NCBI GenBank assembly: GCA_947496175.1
Contig: CANMBU010000003.1
Span: 960,334 to 1,024,333 of the forward strand
Length of the DNA: 64,000 nt
Direction of reading: 5' to 3'
Source of the DNA: an uncultured Roseovarius sp.
GTDB lineage: Bacteria; Pseudomonadota; Alphaproteobacteria; Rhodobacterales; Rhodobacteraceae
Made by a program: the position numbers and the translations under genes. This document shows, one piece after another, positions 27,132-36,911 of the stretch (the first letter of the stretch is position 1; each line of letters starts with the position of its first letter). The notes beneath the pieces were generated by a model that was not told where the DNA came from, searched no databases, and was given only the letters and a program-made list of their open reading frames with translations.

Positions 27132-27535
27132 GCTGCAAAAACGCAGCAGCCGACTGTAAACCAACGGGGTCAAGACTACAGGCACTTGTCCAAGCCACAC
27201 AACAATGGCGTGCCCGGATTAGTCGCGCCTTTGAGACAAACCGGCGAATTACTTTTGAGTTTACTAAATATGGAAACAACAAGCATAGCTTACGTGTTTT
27301 TGGCGGATTGCGGTAGGGTCTTTGGCCGTCGTTTCTGTGTGTTTCCGCACATTTCCTTCAGCGAAGAGGCACTTTCATACAAATCATGTAGATGATTCTA
27401 CAGGACTGTGATGATCCATGCGGGACACAACTGACTGGCCGAACCACCCCAAGGAATAAACCTGGCGCCACTTTACTTTCGATAAATTCAAAGGTTCTAT
27501 TCGAGCTGTTCAAACGGGCGCCCAAGGTTTGCGGC
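27132..27535. other. 404-base intergenic region without a supported gene
   Basis: Separates the divergent LuxR-type and LysR regulator genes. It is more AT-rich than the surroundings (for example tttgagtttactaaatatgg near 27252) and should hold both promoters. I see no strong dyad or RNA gene in it. Confidence 0.5.
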
Positions 27536-28507
27536 ATGAAACCATCCCAGCTTAGTCTCAGATGGCTTGAGGTTTTCCTCATGACCGCGCAAAGCGGCTC
27601 GGTACAGACAGCCGCACAGCAGGCCGGTCTGTCGGTGAGCACCGTCTCGCATCACCTCAAGTCGCTGGAAACCAAACTGGGTACACCGCTTTTTGATCAC
27701 AGTCGTCGCCCATTGCGGGTCACGGCGGCAGGCGCCGTGTTTCAGCGGGATGTGGAGGCCGCCCTGAAGCTCATTCGCAAGGCCGAAGCCGAAGCACAAG
27801 CCGGTTCGGTGGGCGAAACGCGATCATTGGCCCTCGCCCTTATCGAGGATTTTGATGGCGACATTGCCCCCGAACTGGCGCGTCACCTGACCACCGCCAT
27901 GCCAAAATGCCGGTTTCGCCATCTCACCCGGCCCAGCCATGAAATCCTGGACATGCTGCGCGCACAGGAGATTGACGTCGGCCTCGCGGCTCGCCCGCAG
28001 TCCGTACCGGACGCGCTCAGCGAACACGCTATCCTGCGCGACCCTTATGTTCTGGCTTTGCCCGCCGGCGTCAAACTGGCAGAAGACAGGCTTATTGCCG
28101 GGCAAACCGACCTGCCCTTTCTGCGCTATTCCTCAAATCAGCTCATGGCCCGGCAGATCGAACAACAGTTGCGCCGCCTGAACCGGGATCTGTCAGACCA
28201 GTACGAATTTGAAAGCACGCAAACCCTGATGCGTCTTGTGGCCGAGGGCGCGGGTTGGGCCATCACCACACCAATGAATTACCTGCGTGCGCAGAGGTTT
28301 CATCGTCAGGTCCGGCTGGCCCCTTTCCCTGATAAGGGATTTGCGCGCACGTTGTCGATCTATGCCACAGAGCTCGCCGATCCGGTGGTGGTGCAAACGG
28401 TTACCGAGACCCTGCGCCGGCTGATTGAAACCCGCGCGGTGCAGCCTGTGATCGACGCGGAACCCTGGTTGCGTGATGCCTTTCGATTGCTGCCAGTCAG
28501 TCACTGA
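27536..28507 (+). CDS. LysR-family regulator
   Basis: 323 residues. The LysR winged helix is at the start (LSLRWLEVFLMTAQSGSVQTAAQQAGLSVSTVSHHLKSLETKLGTPLFDHSRRPLRVT) and a substrate-binding-like domain follows. Start MKPSQLSLRW at 27536; a longer in-frame extension is not family-like. The 3' end overlaps that of the methyltransferase gene by 11 bases (convergent). Position next to the MttB/dehydrogenase module makes it the likely regulator of methylated-amine use, but this is inference only. Confidence 0.88.
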   Translation: MKPSQLSLRWLEVFLMTAQSGSVQTAAQQAGLSVSTVSHHLKSLETKLGTPLFDHSRRPLRVTAAGAVFQRDVEAALKLIRKAEAEAQAGSVGETRSLALALIEDFDGDIAPELARHLTTAMPKCRFRHLTRPSHEILDMLRAQEIDVGLAARPQSVPDALSEHAILRDPYVLALPAGVKLAEDRLIAGQTDLPFLRYSSNQLMARQIEQQLRRLNRDLSDQYEFESTQTLMRLVAEGAGWAITTPMNYLRAQRFHRQVRLAPFPDKGFARTLSIYATELADPVVVQTVTETLRRLIETRAVQPVIDAEPWLRDAFRLLPVSH

Positions 28508-30029
28508 GAATGGTGAACCGCGCGCGGATGCCCGCGTCTTGTTCGGGCGTCAGGTAGTTGGGCGTATGCGTCTGCAAAACCTCCCGCGCCTTGTCGCGCG
28601 CCACGCTCCAGGCATCGGGCGCGCCCTTTTCTTGCCAACTGCGCGGCATGTCCCGGTCGGCCAGCTCTGGATAAACATAGTCGCGCTCCATCGCCTCAAA
28701 CGTCTGCGCACCGCCCAGGAAATGCCCCTCGCCCAGCACCGCATCGCAAATCGCGTCAAAGCCCAGATTGGCCTCGGACACCTCCACACCGCGCAGCGCG
28801 CGATAGGTGGCAGCGTGCATCTCATTGTCGAGAATAAACGCCTCGAAACTCACCCCCAAGAGCGAGGCGGTCATGCCCGAGGACTCGTAAATCAGATTGC
28901 CCCCCGCCAAGGCCGCCGCAAGCGAGGTCAGCCCCTTTTCCGCGCCGTATTGAGCGTCGATTGCCTTGGCATCGGACATCGAACAGGCCACGCCACTGGG
29001 CAGCCCCAGCCAGTTGCTAAGTTGCGCTGACGCGGCGTTGAGCACGGCTATTTCACCGCCGCCCCCGGCGAAAGCCCCGGTGCGCAAATCAATCACCAAC
29101 GGCCAGTTGGAAAAGACCATCGGATGGCCCGGCTTGATCACATGCACCATCGCAAGGCTCGCCAGCGTTTCGGCCAGCGATTGCGCCAGAAACCCTGCAA
29201 GCGTGGCGGGTGCCGTTGCCCCGGCCTGCGCCGCCGTGATGAGCGACACCGGGATGTTGTGCGCCAGACACTCAAACGTCACATCGACAGCATCCTCACC
29301 GTAGCGCATCGGGCTGATGACCGGGCTGATATGCGCCTTGAGCCATGGGCGTTTGGCAAAAGTTCCCGGCCCTCCCGAGGCGATGTCGAACATTTCGACA
29401 ATGGGGGCGACATGCTCGGGCAGCGTGAACGCCGTCGCGACAGGCTTGGTGGTGTTCCTGATCAGGGCGTAGGCCGTGTTCACATCCAGATCAAACGGGT
29501 CTTCGATATCCGTGGCGATGCAACAGCGCGTGAACCAGCTCACGTTGGTCAGTGTATCTTGCAACCGTGCGAAATCATGCAGATCGGTGAGCGTTGAAGG
29601 GCGGTAAAGCCCGGTCTCAAGGTCAAGCGTCTGCACTGCAGCCCCACCTGTGCCGAAATGCACCGCCTGTCCGCCCACGGTGATGCTGCGCGCCGGGTCC
29701 CGACCCTGAAAGGTGAACGTCTTGGTCGCACTGGACATCGCCGCCTTGATCAGGTCTGGCGGCAGGGAAATGCGGTCTCCGGGCAATTCATGCGCGCCAT
29801 GGGCAAGAAAGAGCGCCGCAAGCCGGTCCGGCACCTCCCCCATTCCCAGCTCCTCTAACAGGCGCAACGCAGTGTCAAAAATCTGCTGCAGATCGGTGTC
29901 CGTGAGTGGCTTGTATTGACCGCCGACTTGTCCAGGTGGGGCTGGGTTGATCGCAGGTGGCGCCGCTGCCTTGGCCAGCCGTTCGCGGCGTCCGGACCGA
30001 CGCGACGGTTTTCTGGCCTCATTTGGCAT
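28497..30029 (-). CDS. MttB-family (trimethylamine/betaine) methyltransferase, no pyrrolysine
   Basis: About 510 residues. The protein belongs to the trimethylamine-methyltransferase MttB superfamily: GTGGAAVQTLDLETG, WFTRCCIATDIED, NTTKPVATAFTLPEH, KAHISPVISPMRY, and late ANLGFDAICDAVLGEGHFLGG. True TMA methyltransferases read an in-frame TAG as pyrrolysine; here the frame is fully open, so this is a non-pyrrolysine member, a group that includes glycine-betaine and proline-betaine demethylases that pass methyl to a corrinoid protein. No corrinoid protein gene is present. An ATG at 30029 with a gaggagg ribosome site is chosen over a TTG 15 bases upstream. It is divergent from the dehydrogenase gene. 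Confidence 0.88.
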   Translation of the reverse strand: MPNEARKPSRRSGRRERLAKAAAPPAINPAPPGQVGGQYKPLTDTDLQQIFDTALRLLEELGMGEVPDRLAALFLAHGAHELPGDRISLPPDLIKAAMSSATKTFTFQGRDPARSITVGGQAVHFGTGGAAVQTLDLETGLYRPSTLTDLHDFARLQDTLTNVSWFTRCCIATDIEDPFDLDVNTAYALIRNTTKPVATAFTLPEHVAPIVEMFDIASGGPGTFAKRPWLKAHISPVISPMRYGEDAVDVTFECLAHNIPVSLITAAQAGATAPATLAGFLAQSLAETLASLAMVHVIKPGHPMVFSNWPLVIDLRTGAFAGGGGEIAVLNAASAQLSNWLGLPSGVACSMSDAKAIDAQYGAEKGLTSLAAALAGGNLIYESSGMTASLLGVSFEAFILDNEMHAATYRALRGVEVSEANLGFDAICDAVLGEGHFLGGAQTFEAMERDYVYPELADRDMPRSWQEKGAPDAWSVARDKAREVLQTHTPNYLTPEQDAGIRARFTILSD

Positions 30030-30120
30030 AAGCGACCTCCTCAATGCTCGGCCTCATGGAGCGGCATTCGGCACAAACCGGCAAGTGAATTCGAAGTCAG
30101 ATCAATAAGTCGTAAATCTA

Positions 30121-30137
30121 ATTCGAATTTTTCGAAT
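30121..30137. promoter_or_regulatory. Palindrome between the methyltransferase and dehydrogenase genes
   Basis: attcgaa-ttt-ttcgaat is a perfect 7-bp dyad with a 3-base spacer. A further half-site-like ttcgaag lies near 30090, about three helical turns upstream. The 178-base gap is markedly AT-rich. Candidate operator for coordinated control of both divergent genes. Confidence 0.5.
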
Positions 30138-30207
30138 ACATTACCCGCATGATTGACGAAAAGACGATTTCCCGGCCTTAACCACATGAACAGCTTGGAG
30201 TGGAGCC

Positions 30208-32643
30208 ATGAAAACTCAGACCCGGTGCGTGGTGATCGGCGGTGGTATCGCCGGATGCTCGACCTTGTATCACCTGACGCAGGAAGGCTGGAGCGATGTC
30301 GTTCTGGTGGAACGCAACGAGCTGACATCGGGGACGACATGGCACTCTGCGGCGCAGGTCACGAACTTTGGCATGAACCAGACCATGGTTGGCCTCAAAA
30401 CACATTCCATTAACCTTTACAAAGAGTTGGCGGACGATCCTGAATATCCGATCAACTATCACCACGGCGATGGCGGCATCCGCATGGCCAACACCGAAGC
30501 GCATATGGAGGGCTATCGCCACTTCGCCTCGATGGCGCGCGGGATGGATGTACATTTCGAAGTGATCGATGCCGAGGAATGCGCCCGGCGGCATCCGCTT
30601 ATTTCCACCGACAACCTGATTGGCGGGCTGTGGGACCCGCTGGACGGCGATATCGACCCTGCGCAGCTTTGTCAGGCACTGGCACGTCGCGCCCGCAAAG
30701 CCGGGGCCGAGGTCTATCGCAACACGCCTGTGACCGCCCTCACCCAGCATGCCGATGACAGCTGGACGGTGCACACCGAACAGGGCGACATCCGCTGTGA
30801 GGTGGTGGTCAACGCCTGCGGCTACCGCGTGAACGAGGTGGGCGCGATGATGGGCGTGCATCACCCGGTCATGTCGATGGAGCACCAGTATTTCCTGACC
30901 GAACCGATTCAGGCGATCATTGATGCCGGTCACCGGATGCCCCTGATCCGCTGCCCCATTAGCGATTATTACTGCCGACAGGAAAAGAACGGGCTTCTGG
31001 TTGGTTTCTACGAACAGGATTGCAAAACCTGGGGCATGGACGGGATTGATCCGAATTTCGTCAATGCGCTTTGCCCTGATGATCTGGACCGGGTGATGGA
31101 CGTGCTTGAAGGCGCGTTTGCCCGGATGCCTGCGCTCCGCGAAACCGGCATTCACACGGTGGTCAATGGCCCGATCACCTATACGATTGATGGCGCGCCT
31201 CTGGTTGGACCCATACCGGGCAAGAGAAATGCGTTTTGCATCATAGGCTTACGCGCTGGCCTTGGAGAGGGCGGCGGGCATGGCTGGTTGCTCGCGCAGC
31301 AGATCGTGCACGGCGAGGCATGCTATGACACCTGGCCTTTGGACCCGCGCCGTTTTACCGGACATGGCAATGTGGAACTCACCGCGCTGAAAGCCATCGA
31401 AGACTACCAGAACGAATTCCGCTTCCACTTCCCGCATGAGCACCGCCCTGCAGGTCGTCCGATCAAAACCACGCCCCTGACCTCGGTTCTGGCCGCAGAA
31501 GGGGCACAGTTTGGCGTGGTCAACGGTTGGGAACGCGTGGATTTCTTCAAACCATCGCCAGATTTCAAGGAAACCCATTCGTTCCGCTTCAATGAAACCT
31601 TCGATGTGGTCGCGGCAGAGGTGAAGGCCATTCAAACCGGCGTGGGATTAACAGAAGTAAACGGCTTTAACCGCTTTGAGCTGACCGGCTCGGATGTTCA
31701 TAGCTTCCTCGACCGTATGGTCTGTGGATCTGTCACGCGCAAATCTGGTCGTGCTGGTCTGGCCTATCTGCTCAACCACCACGGCATGGTGAAGGGGGAA
31801 TGCACCATCGCCAACCTGCCCGCCACTGACCGCGGTCCTGACCGGGTTTGGTATGGCTCTGCGGCGGCATCTGAGGCACATGATATGGATTGGCTTTGCG
31901 CCCATCTGCGCCCCGATGAAGACGTGCAAATTCGGTCTTTGACCAATGACCAGACCATCCTTGTGCTGGCTGGGCCCAAGGCGCGCGATGTGCTGTCAAT
32001 GGCCAGCCGTGGAGATTGGTCAGCGACGGCATTTCCCTGGCTTTCTGTGCGCGAATGCTTCATCGGAATCGCGCCAGCTACCGTCTTTTCTCTCAGCTTT
32101 TCCGGTGAGTTAGCCTATGAAATTCATGTTCCCAACAATCAACTTTACGCCGCCTATCTGGGTCTGCGCCAAGCCGACGAACGGCATGGCCTGACCTTCT
32201 TTGGCTCTCGGGCCGTCGAGTCGATGCGGCTTGAGAAAGGCTTCCTGCATTGGAAATCCGACATCCTGACAGAGTTCGACCCCTTTGAGACTGGCCTGGA
32301 TCGGTTCGTGCGCATGAACAAACCGGATTTTATTGGTAAGGCAGCACTTGAAAACCGGCGCAAGCAGGGTCCGCAAAAGAAACTGGTCACGTTGGAAATC
32401 AACAGCCGAGACGCCCCCGCCCATGGTGGGGCGTCGGTGATGGTTGGCGAAAAAGTGATTGGCACGGTGACCTCCGGCGACTGGGGGCACAGGGTTGGCA
32501 AAAATCTGGCCTATGCCTTTGTAGACCCTGCATTTTCTGAGGTAGATCAGGAAACGCATATCGACATCATTGGCCATCTCACCCCAGCCAAGGTGATCCC
32601 TGCCTCGCCATATGACCCGGATATGACCCTGCCGCGCGGTTAA
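30208..32643 (+). CDS. FAD-dependent dimethylglycine/sarcosine dehydrogenase-like enzyme with GcvT domain
   Basis: 811 residues. The first ~380 residues are a DAO-fold flavin domain: VVIGGGIAGCSTLYHLT at the start and TSGTTWHSAAQ, where the histidine is the covalent FAD site in dimethylglycine and sarcosine dehydrogenases. The second half is a GcvT/aminomethyltransferase fold (ELTGSDVHSFLDRMV, GLAYLLNHHGMVKGECTIA, SGDWGHRVGKNLAYAFV) that receives the released formaldehyde unit on tetrahydrofolate. It should oxidatively demethylate an N-methyl amine in the cytoplasm. The gene has a tggag ribosome site. It is divergent from the MttB homologue, so the pair could remove successive methyl groups of one betaine-like substrate. 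Confidence 0.92.
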   Translation: MKTQTRCVVIGGGIAGCSTLYHLTQEGWSDVVLVERNELTSGTTWHSAAQVTNFGMNQTMVGLKTHSINLYKELADDPEYPINYHHGDGGIRMANTEAHMEGYRHFASMARGMDVHFEVIDAEECARRHPLISTDNLIGGLWDPLDGDIDPAQLCQALARRARKAGAEVYRNTPVTALTQHADDSWTVHTEQGDIRCEVVVNACGYRVNEVGAMMGVHHPVMSMEHQYFLTEPIQAIIDAGHRMPLIRCPISDYYCRQEKNGLLVGFYEQDCKTWGMDGIDPNFVNALCPDDLDRVMDVLEGAFARMPALRETGIHTVVNGPITYTIDGAPLVGPIPGKRNAFCIIGLRAGLGEGGGHGWLLAQQIVHGEACYDTWPLDPRRFTGHGNVELTALKAIEDYQNEFRFHFPHEHRPAGRPIKTTPLTSVLAAEGAQFGVVNGWERVDFFKPSPDFKETHSFRFNETFDVVAAEVKAIQTGVGLTEVNGFNRFELTGSDVHSFLDRMVCGSVTRKSGRAGLAYLLNHHGMVKGECTIANLPATDRGPDRVWYGSAAASEAHDMDWLCAHLRPDEDVQIRSLTNDQTILVLAGPKARDVLSMASRGDWSATAFPWLSVRECFIGIAPATVFSLSFSGELAYEIHVPNNQLYAAYLGLRQADERHGLTFFGSRAVESMRLEKGFLHWKSDILTEFDPFETGLDRFVRMNKPDFIGKAALENRRKQGPQKKLVTLEINSRDAPAHGGASVMVGEKVIGTVTSGDWGHRVGKNLAYAFVDPAFSEVDQETHIDIIGHLTPAKVIPASPYDPDMTLPRG

Positions 32644-32730
32644 AAGCGTCAGCAAACTTGCCATTTTGCGGAACTTGTTTACCTTTTCGCAGCACACCAC
32701 GTTTCGGGTGCGGCCTTTGGGAAGGTCCGA

Positions 32731-33825
32731 ATGTCGGTAGTCAAACAACTCTTGATCCTGTGCTGTCTCGCAGGGCTCGCTTACGGCGGGTACGAGGGCT
32801 ATCGCGCCTATTTGCTTCCTGAAGAAGAGGCTGAAGCCGACGCGCCGCAGCGCCCGGTGACAATCGAGGTCGCTGACGCCCAGACCAGCCGAATTTCCGA
32901 AACCGTTGAAGCCGTTGGGACCACCCGCGCGCTGCGCTCGGTCGAGATCGTACCAGAGGATGACGGCCGGGTTGTAACGCTCAACATCACGCCGGGCGCC
33001 AAGGTCAAACAGGGCGATGTGCTTGTAAAACTTGACGAAACCATTGAACGCGCCGATCTCGCCGAAGCCAGCGCGCGCATGACTGAGCAAGAGCTTGCGC
33101 TGGCCCGGATCGAGCGGCTTCTAAGCACAAGCGCTGTGAGTCAGGCGTCGCTGGAAGAGGCCACCGCGCGTCTGGCCGAAGCCGAGGCCGCACTGGAGCG
33201 TGCCCGCCAGAGGCTCGCCAACCGCACCATTGATGCACCGTTTGACGGCATCGTTGGCCTCTCCGAGATCGACGCCGGGGCGCGCATCGAGGCGGGGGAC
33301 ATGATCGCCCGGCTTGATGACCTGAGCCAGGTGGAGCTTGAGTTTTCCCTGCCTGAAACGCTCTTTGGCCGGGTGAACACTGGCCTTGCCATCACAGCCA
33401 CCAGCCCAGCGTTCCCGGACCAACGGTTCGAGGGCCGGATAGAGGCCGTCGACAGCCGCATTGACCCTATCGCGCGCGCTTTTCGCACACGCGCGGTGAT
33501 CCCCAATAAAGAAGGGCTTTTGCCGGCCGGCATGTTCATGTCTCTGACGCTAACCCTGTCCGAGCTGGAGGCGCTGACCGTCCCCGAAGAGGCCATCGTA
33601 TTTCAAGCCGCCGCCACCTACGTCTTTCACATCGAGAATGGCGAGGCGCGCAGGGTTTTGGTCACCACCGGCGCGCGCCGGAATGGGCGCATCGCGGTCC
33701 TGTCTGGCCTGGCGGAAGGCGACAGGGTGGCCATCCGGGGCCTTGCACGGCTGCGCGACGGCGCAACGGTGACGATCAAGGCGGATGGGGATCAAGGCGC
33801 CTTGGCGCAGGATGGCGACTCATGA
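32731..33825 (+). CDS. RND efflux periplasmic adaptor (membrane fusion protein)
   Basis: 364 residues. An N-terminal membrane anchor (LLILCCLAGLAYGGYEGY) precedes the lipoyl half (GRVVTLNITPGAKVKQGDVLVKLD), a helical hairpin (ERADLAEASARMTEQELALARIERL ... RARQRLANRTIDAPFDGIVG), and the β-barrel/membrane-proximal domains (LLPAGMFMSLTLTL, PEEAIVFQAAATYVFHIENG). It links the inner-membrane pump to an outer-membrane channel. The pump gene follows with a 4-base overlap (atga), so the two are translationally coupled. No TolC-type channel gene is adjacent. Confidence 0.95.
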   Translation: MSVVKQLLILCCLAGLAYGGYEGYRAYLLPEEEAEADAPQRPVTIEVADAQTSRISETVEAVGTTRALRSVEIVPEDDGRVVTLNITPGAKVKQGDVLVKLDETIERADLAEASARMTEQELALARIERLLSTSAVSQASLEEATARLAEAEAALERARQRLANRTIDAPFDGIVGLSEIDAGARIEAGDMIARLDDLSQVELEFSLPETLFGRVNTGLAITATSPAFPDQRFEGRIEAVDSRIDPIARAFRTRAVIPNKEGLLPAGMFMSLTLTLSELEALTVPEEAIVFQAAATYVFHIENGEARRVLVTTGARRNGRIAVLSGLAEGDRVAIRGLARLRDGATVTIKADGDQGALAQDGDS

Positions 33826-36800
33826 GGCTGTCGGACATGGCTGTGCGCCGCCCGGTTCTGGCGGCGGTGGCCAGCCTATTGATCCTTGTGTTCGGCCTTG
33901 CCGCTGTGCAGTCCATCCCGATCCGCGAACTGCCGGATGTCGACAACGCCGTTGTCTCTGTTGACACCACCTATGTGGGTGCCGCGCCCGAGGTGATCGA
34001 CTCTGACATCACCGAAACGCTGGAAGGCGCGCTGGCAACCATCAACGGCGTCCGGTCGATCAGTTCCGGCTCGCGCCCTGGACGGTCACGCATCACCATC
34101 GAATTTGAGGCCAGCCGCGATCTGGACGCAGCCGCAGCCGACGTGCGTAACGCGGTTTCGCGCGTGAGCGGCCGCTTGCCCGAAGAGGCCGAGGAGCCTC
34201 TGGTCATCAAATCCGACGCCGATGCCGACCCGGTGATGCGTCTGGCGATCACTTCAACCCGCATGACCACCGCCGAGATCACGGACTATATCGACCGCTT
34301 CATCGCCGACCGGATTTCCACCGTCGAGGGGGTCTCAACCCTGCGCATCTACGGCCAACGCCCCTTTGCCGTGCGCATCTGGATCGACCGGCGTGCCCTG
34401 GCGGCGCGCAAGCTTACCGTGGCCGATATTGAAACGGCGCTCAGGCGCAATAACATCGAGCTCCCCGCAGGCGAGGTGAAATCCGACAGTCGTCAGCTTT
34501 CAGTCCGCCTCAACAGCCGTCTGGGCAGCATCGAGGACTTTCGCGATCTGGTGATTGACCGGGTGGCGGGCTACCCCGTGCGCCTGCGCGATGTGGCGCG
34601 GGTCGAGCCGGGCGTGTCTGATGAGACCACCATCGTACGAACCAATGGCAGTGACGCGGTGGGCATCGCCGTTCTGCGCCAAAGCAGGTCGAACACGCTG
34701 GCCATCTCAAACGCAGTGCGCGCCGAGATTGACGCCATCACGCCGACCTTACCGGAAGGCATGGAAATCATCGTCGGCTCTGATGACGCGCTTTTTGTCG
34801 GAGCTTCGATCCGCGAGGTGCTGATTGCGCTTTCCATTTCCTTGTCGCTTGTGGTGATGGTGATCCTCGTTTTTCTGCGCTCCCTGCGCGCCACGCTGGT
34901 GCCCGCCATTGCCATCCCCGTCTCATTGGTGGGCTGTTTCATCCTGATTTCCGCCTGGGGCTTTTCGCTCAACACGCTCACACTTCTGGCGCTCTTACTG
35001 GCCATCGGCCTGGTGGTGGATGACGCCATTGTGGTGCTGGAAAACATCCAACGCCGCATTGAGTTGGGGGAAACCCCGCTTGTCGCCAGCTATCGTGGCG
35101 CGCGACAGGTGACTTTTGCGGTGATTGCCACCTCGCTCACGCTCATGGCGGTGTTCGTGCCGCTCTCGTTCATGCCCGGACAGGTTGGTCGCCTGTTCAT
35201 CGAATTTGGCTGGGTCATGGCGGGAACCGTTGCCATCTCAACCTTTGTCGCGCTGACCGCCTGCCCTGCTCTGGCCTCCAAGGTTCTGCGCGCGCGCCGC
35301 GAGGGCACCGAACGCACTCCGGATCACCGCACCTGGCCCCAGAAAGCCTATGAGGCCCTGCTCACACGCGCTGTGGCCATGCCGCTCGTGGTGATCGTGC
35401 TCGGCGGCTGTGTCACCGCGGGTGCGGCACTCTTCTATCAGGACCTGGCGCGCGAGTTGGCCCCGCGTGAGGACCGTGGCGTGGGCTTCGTGCCCCTGAC
35501 CGCGCCGCAAGGCAGCACAGTCGCCCATTCCGACCTCGCCGCGCGACAGGTTGAGGAAATCCTGGACCCCATCCGCGAAACCGGCGTGATCGAAACGGTC
35601 TTTACCTTCACCGGATGGGGCAATCGCGCCTACCGGTCTTTCGTTGTCTTCCGGCTTGCCCCATGGGAAGAGCGCGATGTTCCGGTCAGTGATGTGGTCG
35701 ACCAGATCCGCGAGCGGATTGATGAGGTCACGATTGCGCGTGGCTTCCCCGTCACCCCTGCCGGGCTTGGCCTGCGCGGCAACTCCACACCGGTGCGTGT
35801 GGTGATCAGCGGCCCAGATTTCGAGAGCGTCAAGGACTGGTCTCAGGACCTGCTGGAACGCGCTAAAGAGATCGACGGGCTAGTCGATCCCGATATCAAC
35901 TTTGAACAGAACCTACCACAGCTTGATGTGCGCATTGACCGTCAGCGCGCCGACGACCTCGGCATATCCGTAGAAACCATCGCCAACACGCTGCAAACCA
36001 TGCTGGCCTCGCGCGAGGTCACCGGTTTTGTCAGTCAAAGCCGGGAATATCCGGTGATCCTGCAAGCTGAAGGCAACCAGCGCCGCACACCATCGGACAT
36101 TGCCAATATCTTTGTGCGCGCGGGTGACGGAGAGACGCTGGTGCCTTTGGGTGCTTTGGTGGCACTAGAGGAAAACGCCGCCGCCCCGTCCCTGCGCCGG
36201 TTTGACCGCCTGCCCTCGATCCAGCTCTCCGGCTCGCTGGCCCCCGGCGCGAGCCTTGGCAATGTCCTCAGCGCGGTAGAAGACGCCGCTGCAGAGATCC
36301 TGCCGCCGGAAGCCAAACTTGGGTATTCCGGTCAGTCACGCACCTTCAAAGATACCTCAGCGGGGATCGGGCTGGTCCTTGCGCTGGCCATGTTGATCGT
36401 CTTCCTGGTTCTCGCCGCGCAGTTTGAAAGCTTTGTGCACCCGATCACCATCATGCTCACCGTACCAGCGGGTATCGCCGGGGCGATATATGCCATGGCC
36501 ATCGGGGGGCTGACGCTCAATGTCTATAGCCAGATCGGGATCATCCTATTGGTGGGCCTTGTGGCCAAGAACGGCATCCTGATCGTGGAATTTGCCAACC
36601 AGCTGCGCAGCGAGGGGTTGGAGCGGCGCGAGGCGGTGATCCGCGCCTCGGTCCTGCGCCTGCGGCCCATCGTGATGACGGTGATCTCGACGGCCCTCGG
36701 GGCCATGCCGCTGGTTCTCGCCACCGGGGCGGGGGCCGAAAGCCGTCAGGCGATTGGCACGGTGATTGTCGCCGGCCTCTTGCTGGCCAGTCTGCTGATG

Positions 36801-36911
36801 CTGGTCGTGACGCCAGTGCTCTACGACCTGCTGGCGCGCTTCACCAAACCCCAGGGTGCGCTGGAGCGTCGTCTGGAAGCAGAGCTGAACGAGAAACCCG
36901 CCGCACTCTAG
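33822..36911 (+). CDS. RND-family efflux pump, AcrB/MexF-like (HAE1 type)
   Basis: 1029 residues, the normal length for an AcrB-like pump. It starts MRLSDMAVRRPVLAAVASLLILVFGLAAVQSIPIRELPDVD. Twelve membrane segments are visible. The proton relay is in helix 4 (ALLLAIGLVVDDAIVVLENIQRRIE, with both aspartates), and the signature GLVAKNGILIVEFANQLR is in helix 10. Large periplasmic loops alternate, as in multidrug pumps of the HAE1 class. Substrate is unknown. The stop overlaps the stop of the convergent cupin gene by a few bases. Confidence 0.95.
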   Translation: MRLSDMAVRRPVLAAVASLLILVFGLAAVQSIPIRELPDVDNAVVSVDTTYVGAAPEVIDSDITETLEGALATINGVRSISSGSRPGRSRITIEFEASRDLDAAAADVRNAVSRVSGRLPEEAEEPLVIKSDADADPVMRLAITSTRMTTAEITDYIDRFIADRISTVEGVSTLRIYGQRPFAVRIWIDRRALAARKLTVADIETALRRNNIELPAGEVKSDSRQLSVRLNSRLGSIEDFRDLVIDRVAGYPVRLRDVARVEPGVSDETTIVRTNGSDAVGIAVLRQSRSNTLAISNAVRAEIDAITPTLPEGMEIIVGSDDALFVGASIREVLIALSISLSLVVMVILVFLRSLRATLVPAIAIPVSLVGCFILISAWGFSLNTLTLLALLLAIGLVVDDAIVVLENIQRRIELGETPLVASYRGARQVTFAVIATSLTLMAVFVPLSFMPGQVGRLFIEFGWVMAGTVAISTFVALTACPALASKVLRARREGTERTPDHRTWPQKAYEALLTRAVAMPLVVIVLGGCVTAGAALFYQDLARELAPREDRGVGFVPLTAPQGSTVAHSDLAARQVEEILDPIRETGVIETVFTFTGWGNRAYRSFVVFRLAPWEERDVPVSDVVDQIRERIDEVTIARGFPVTPAGLGLRGNSTPVRVVISGPDFESVKDWSQDLLERAKEIDGLVDPDINFEQNLPQLDVRIDRQRADDLGISVETIANTLQTMLASREVTGFVSQSREYPVILQAEGNQRRTPSDIANIFVRAGDGETLVPLGALVALEENAAAPSLRRFDRLPSIQLSGSLAPGASLGNVLSAVEDAAAEILPPEAKLGYSGQSRTFKDTSAGIGLVLALAMLIVFLVLAAQFESFVHPITIMLTVPAGIAGAIYAMAIGGLTLNVYSQIGIILLVGLVAKNGILIVEFANQLRSEGLERREAVIRASVLRLRPIVMTVISTALGAMPLVLATGAGAESRQAIGTVIVAGLLLASLLMLVVTPVLYDLLARFTKPQGALERRLEAELNEKPAAL

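Noticed and set aside
28497..30029. Possible pyrrolysine (in-frame TAG) in the MttB homologue
   Set aside because: The frame is uninterrupted, so this is the non-pyrrolysine type.
30178..33090. Two frames over 320 residues opposite the FAD/GcvT gene
   Set aside because: Shadows of a motif-complete dehydrogenase.
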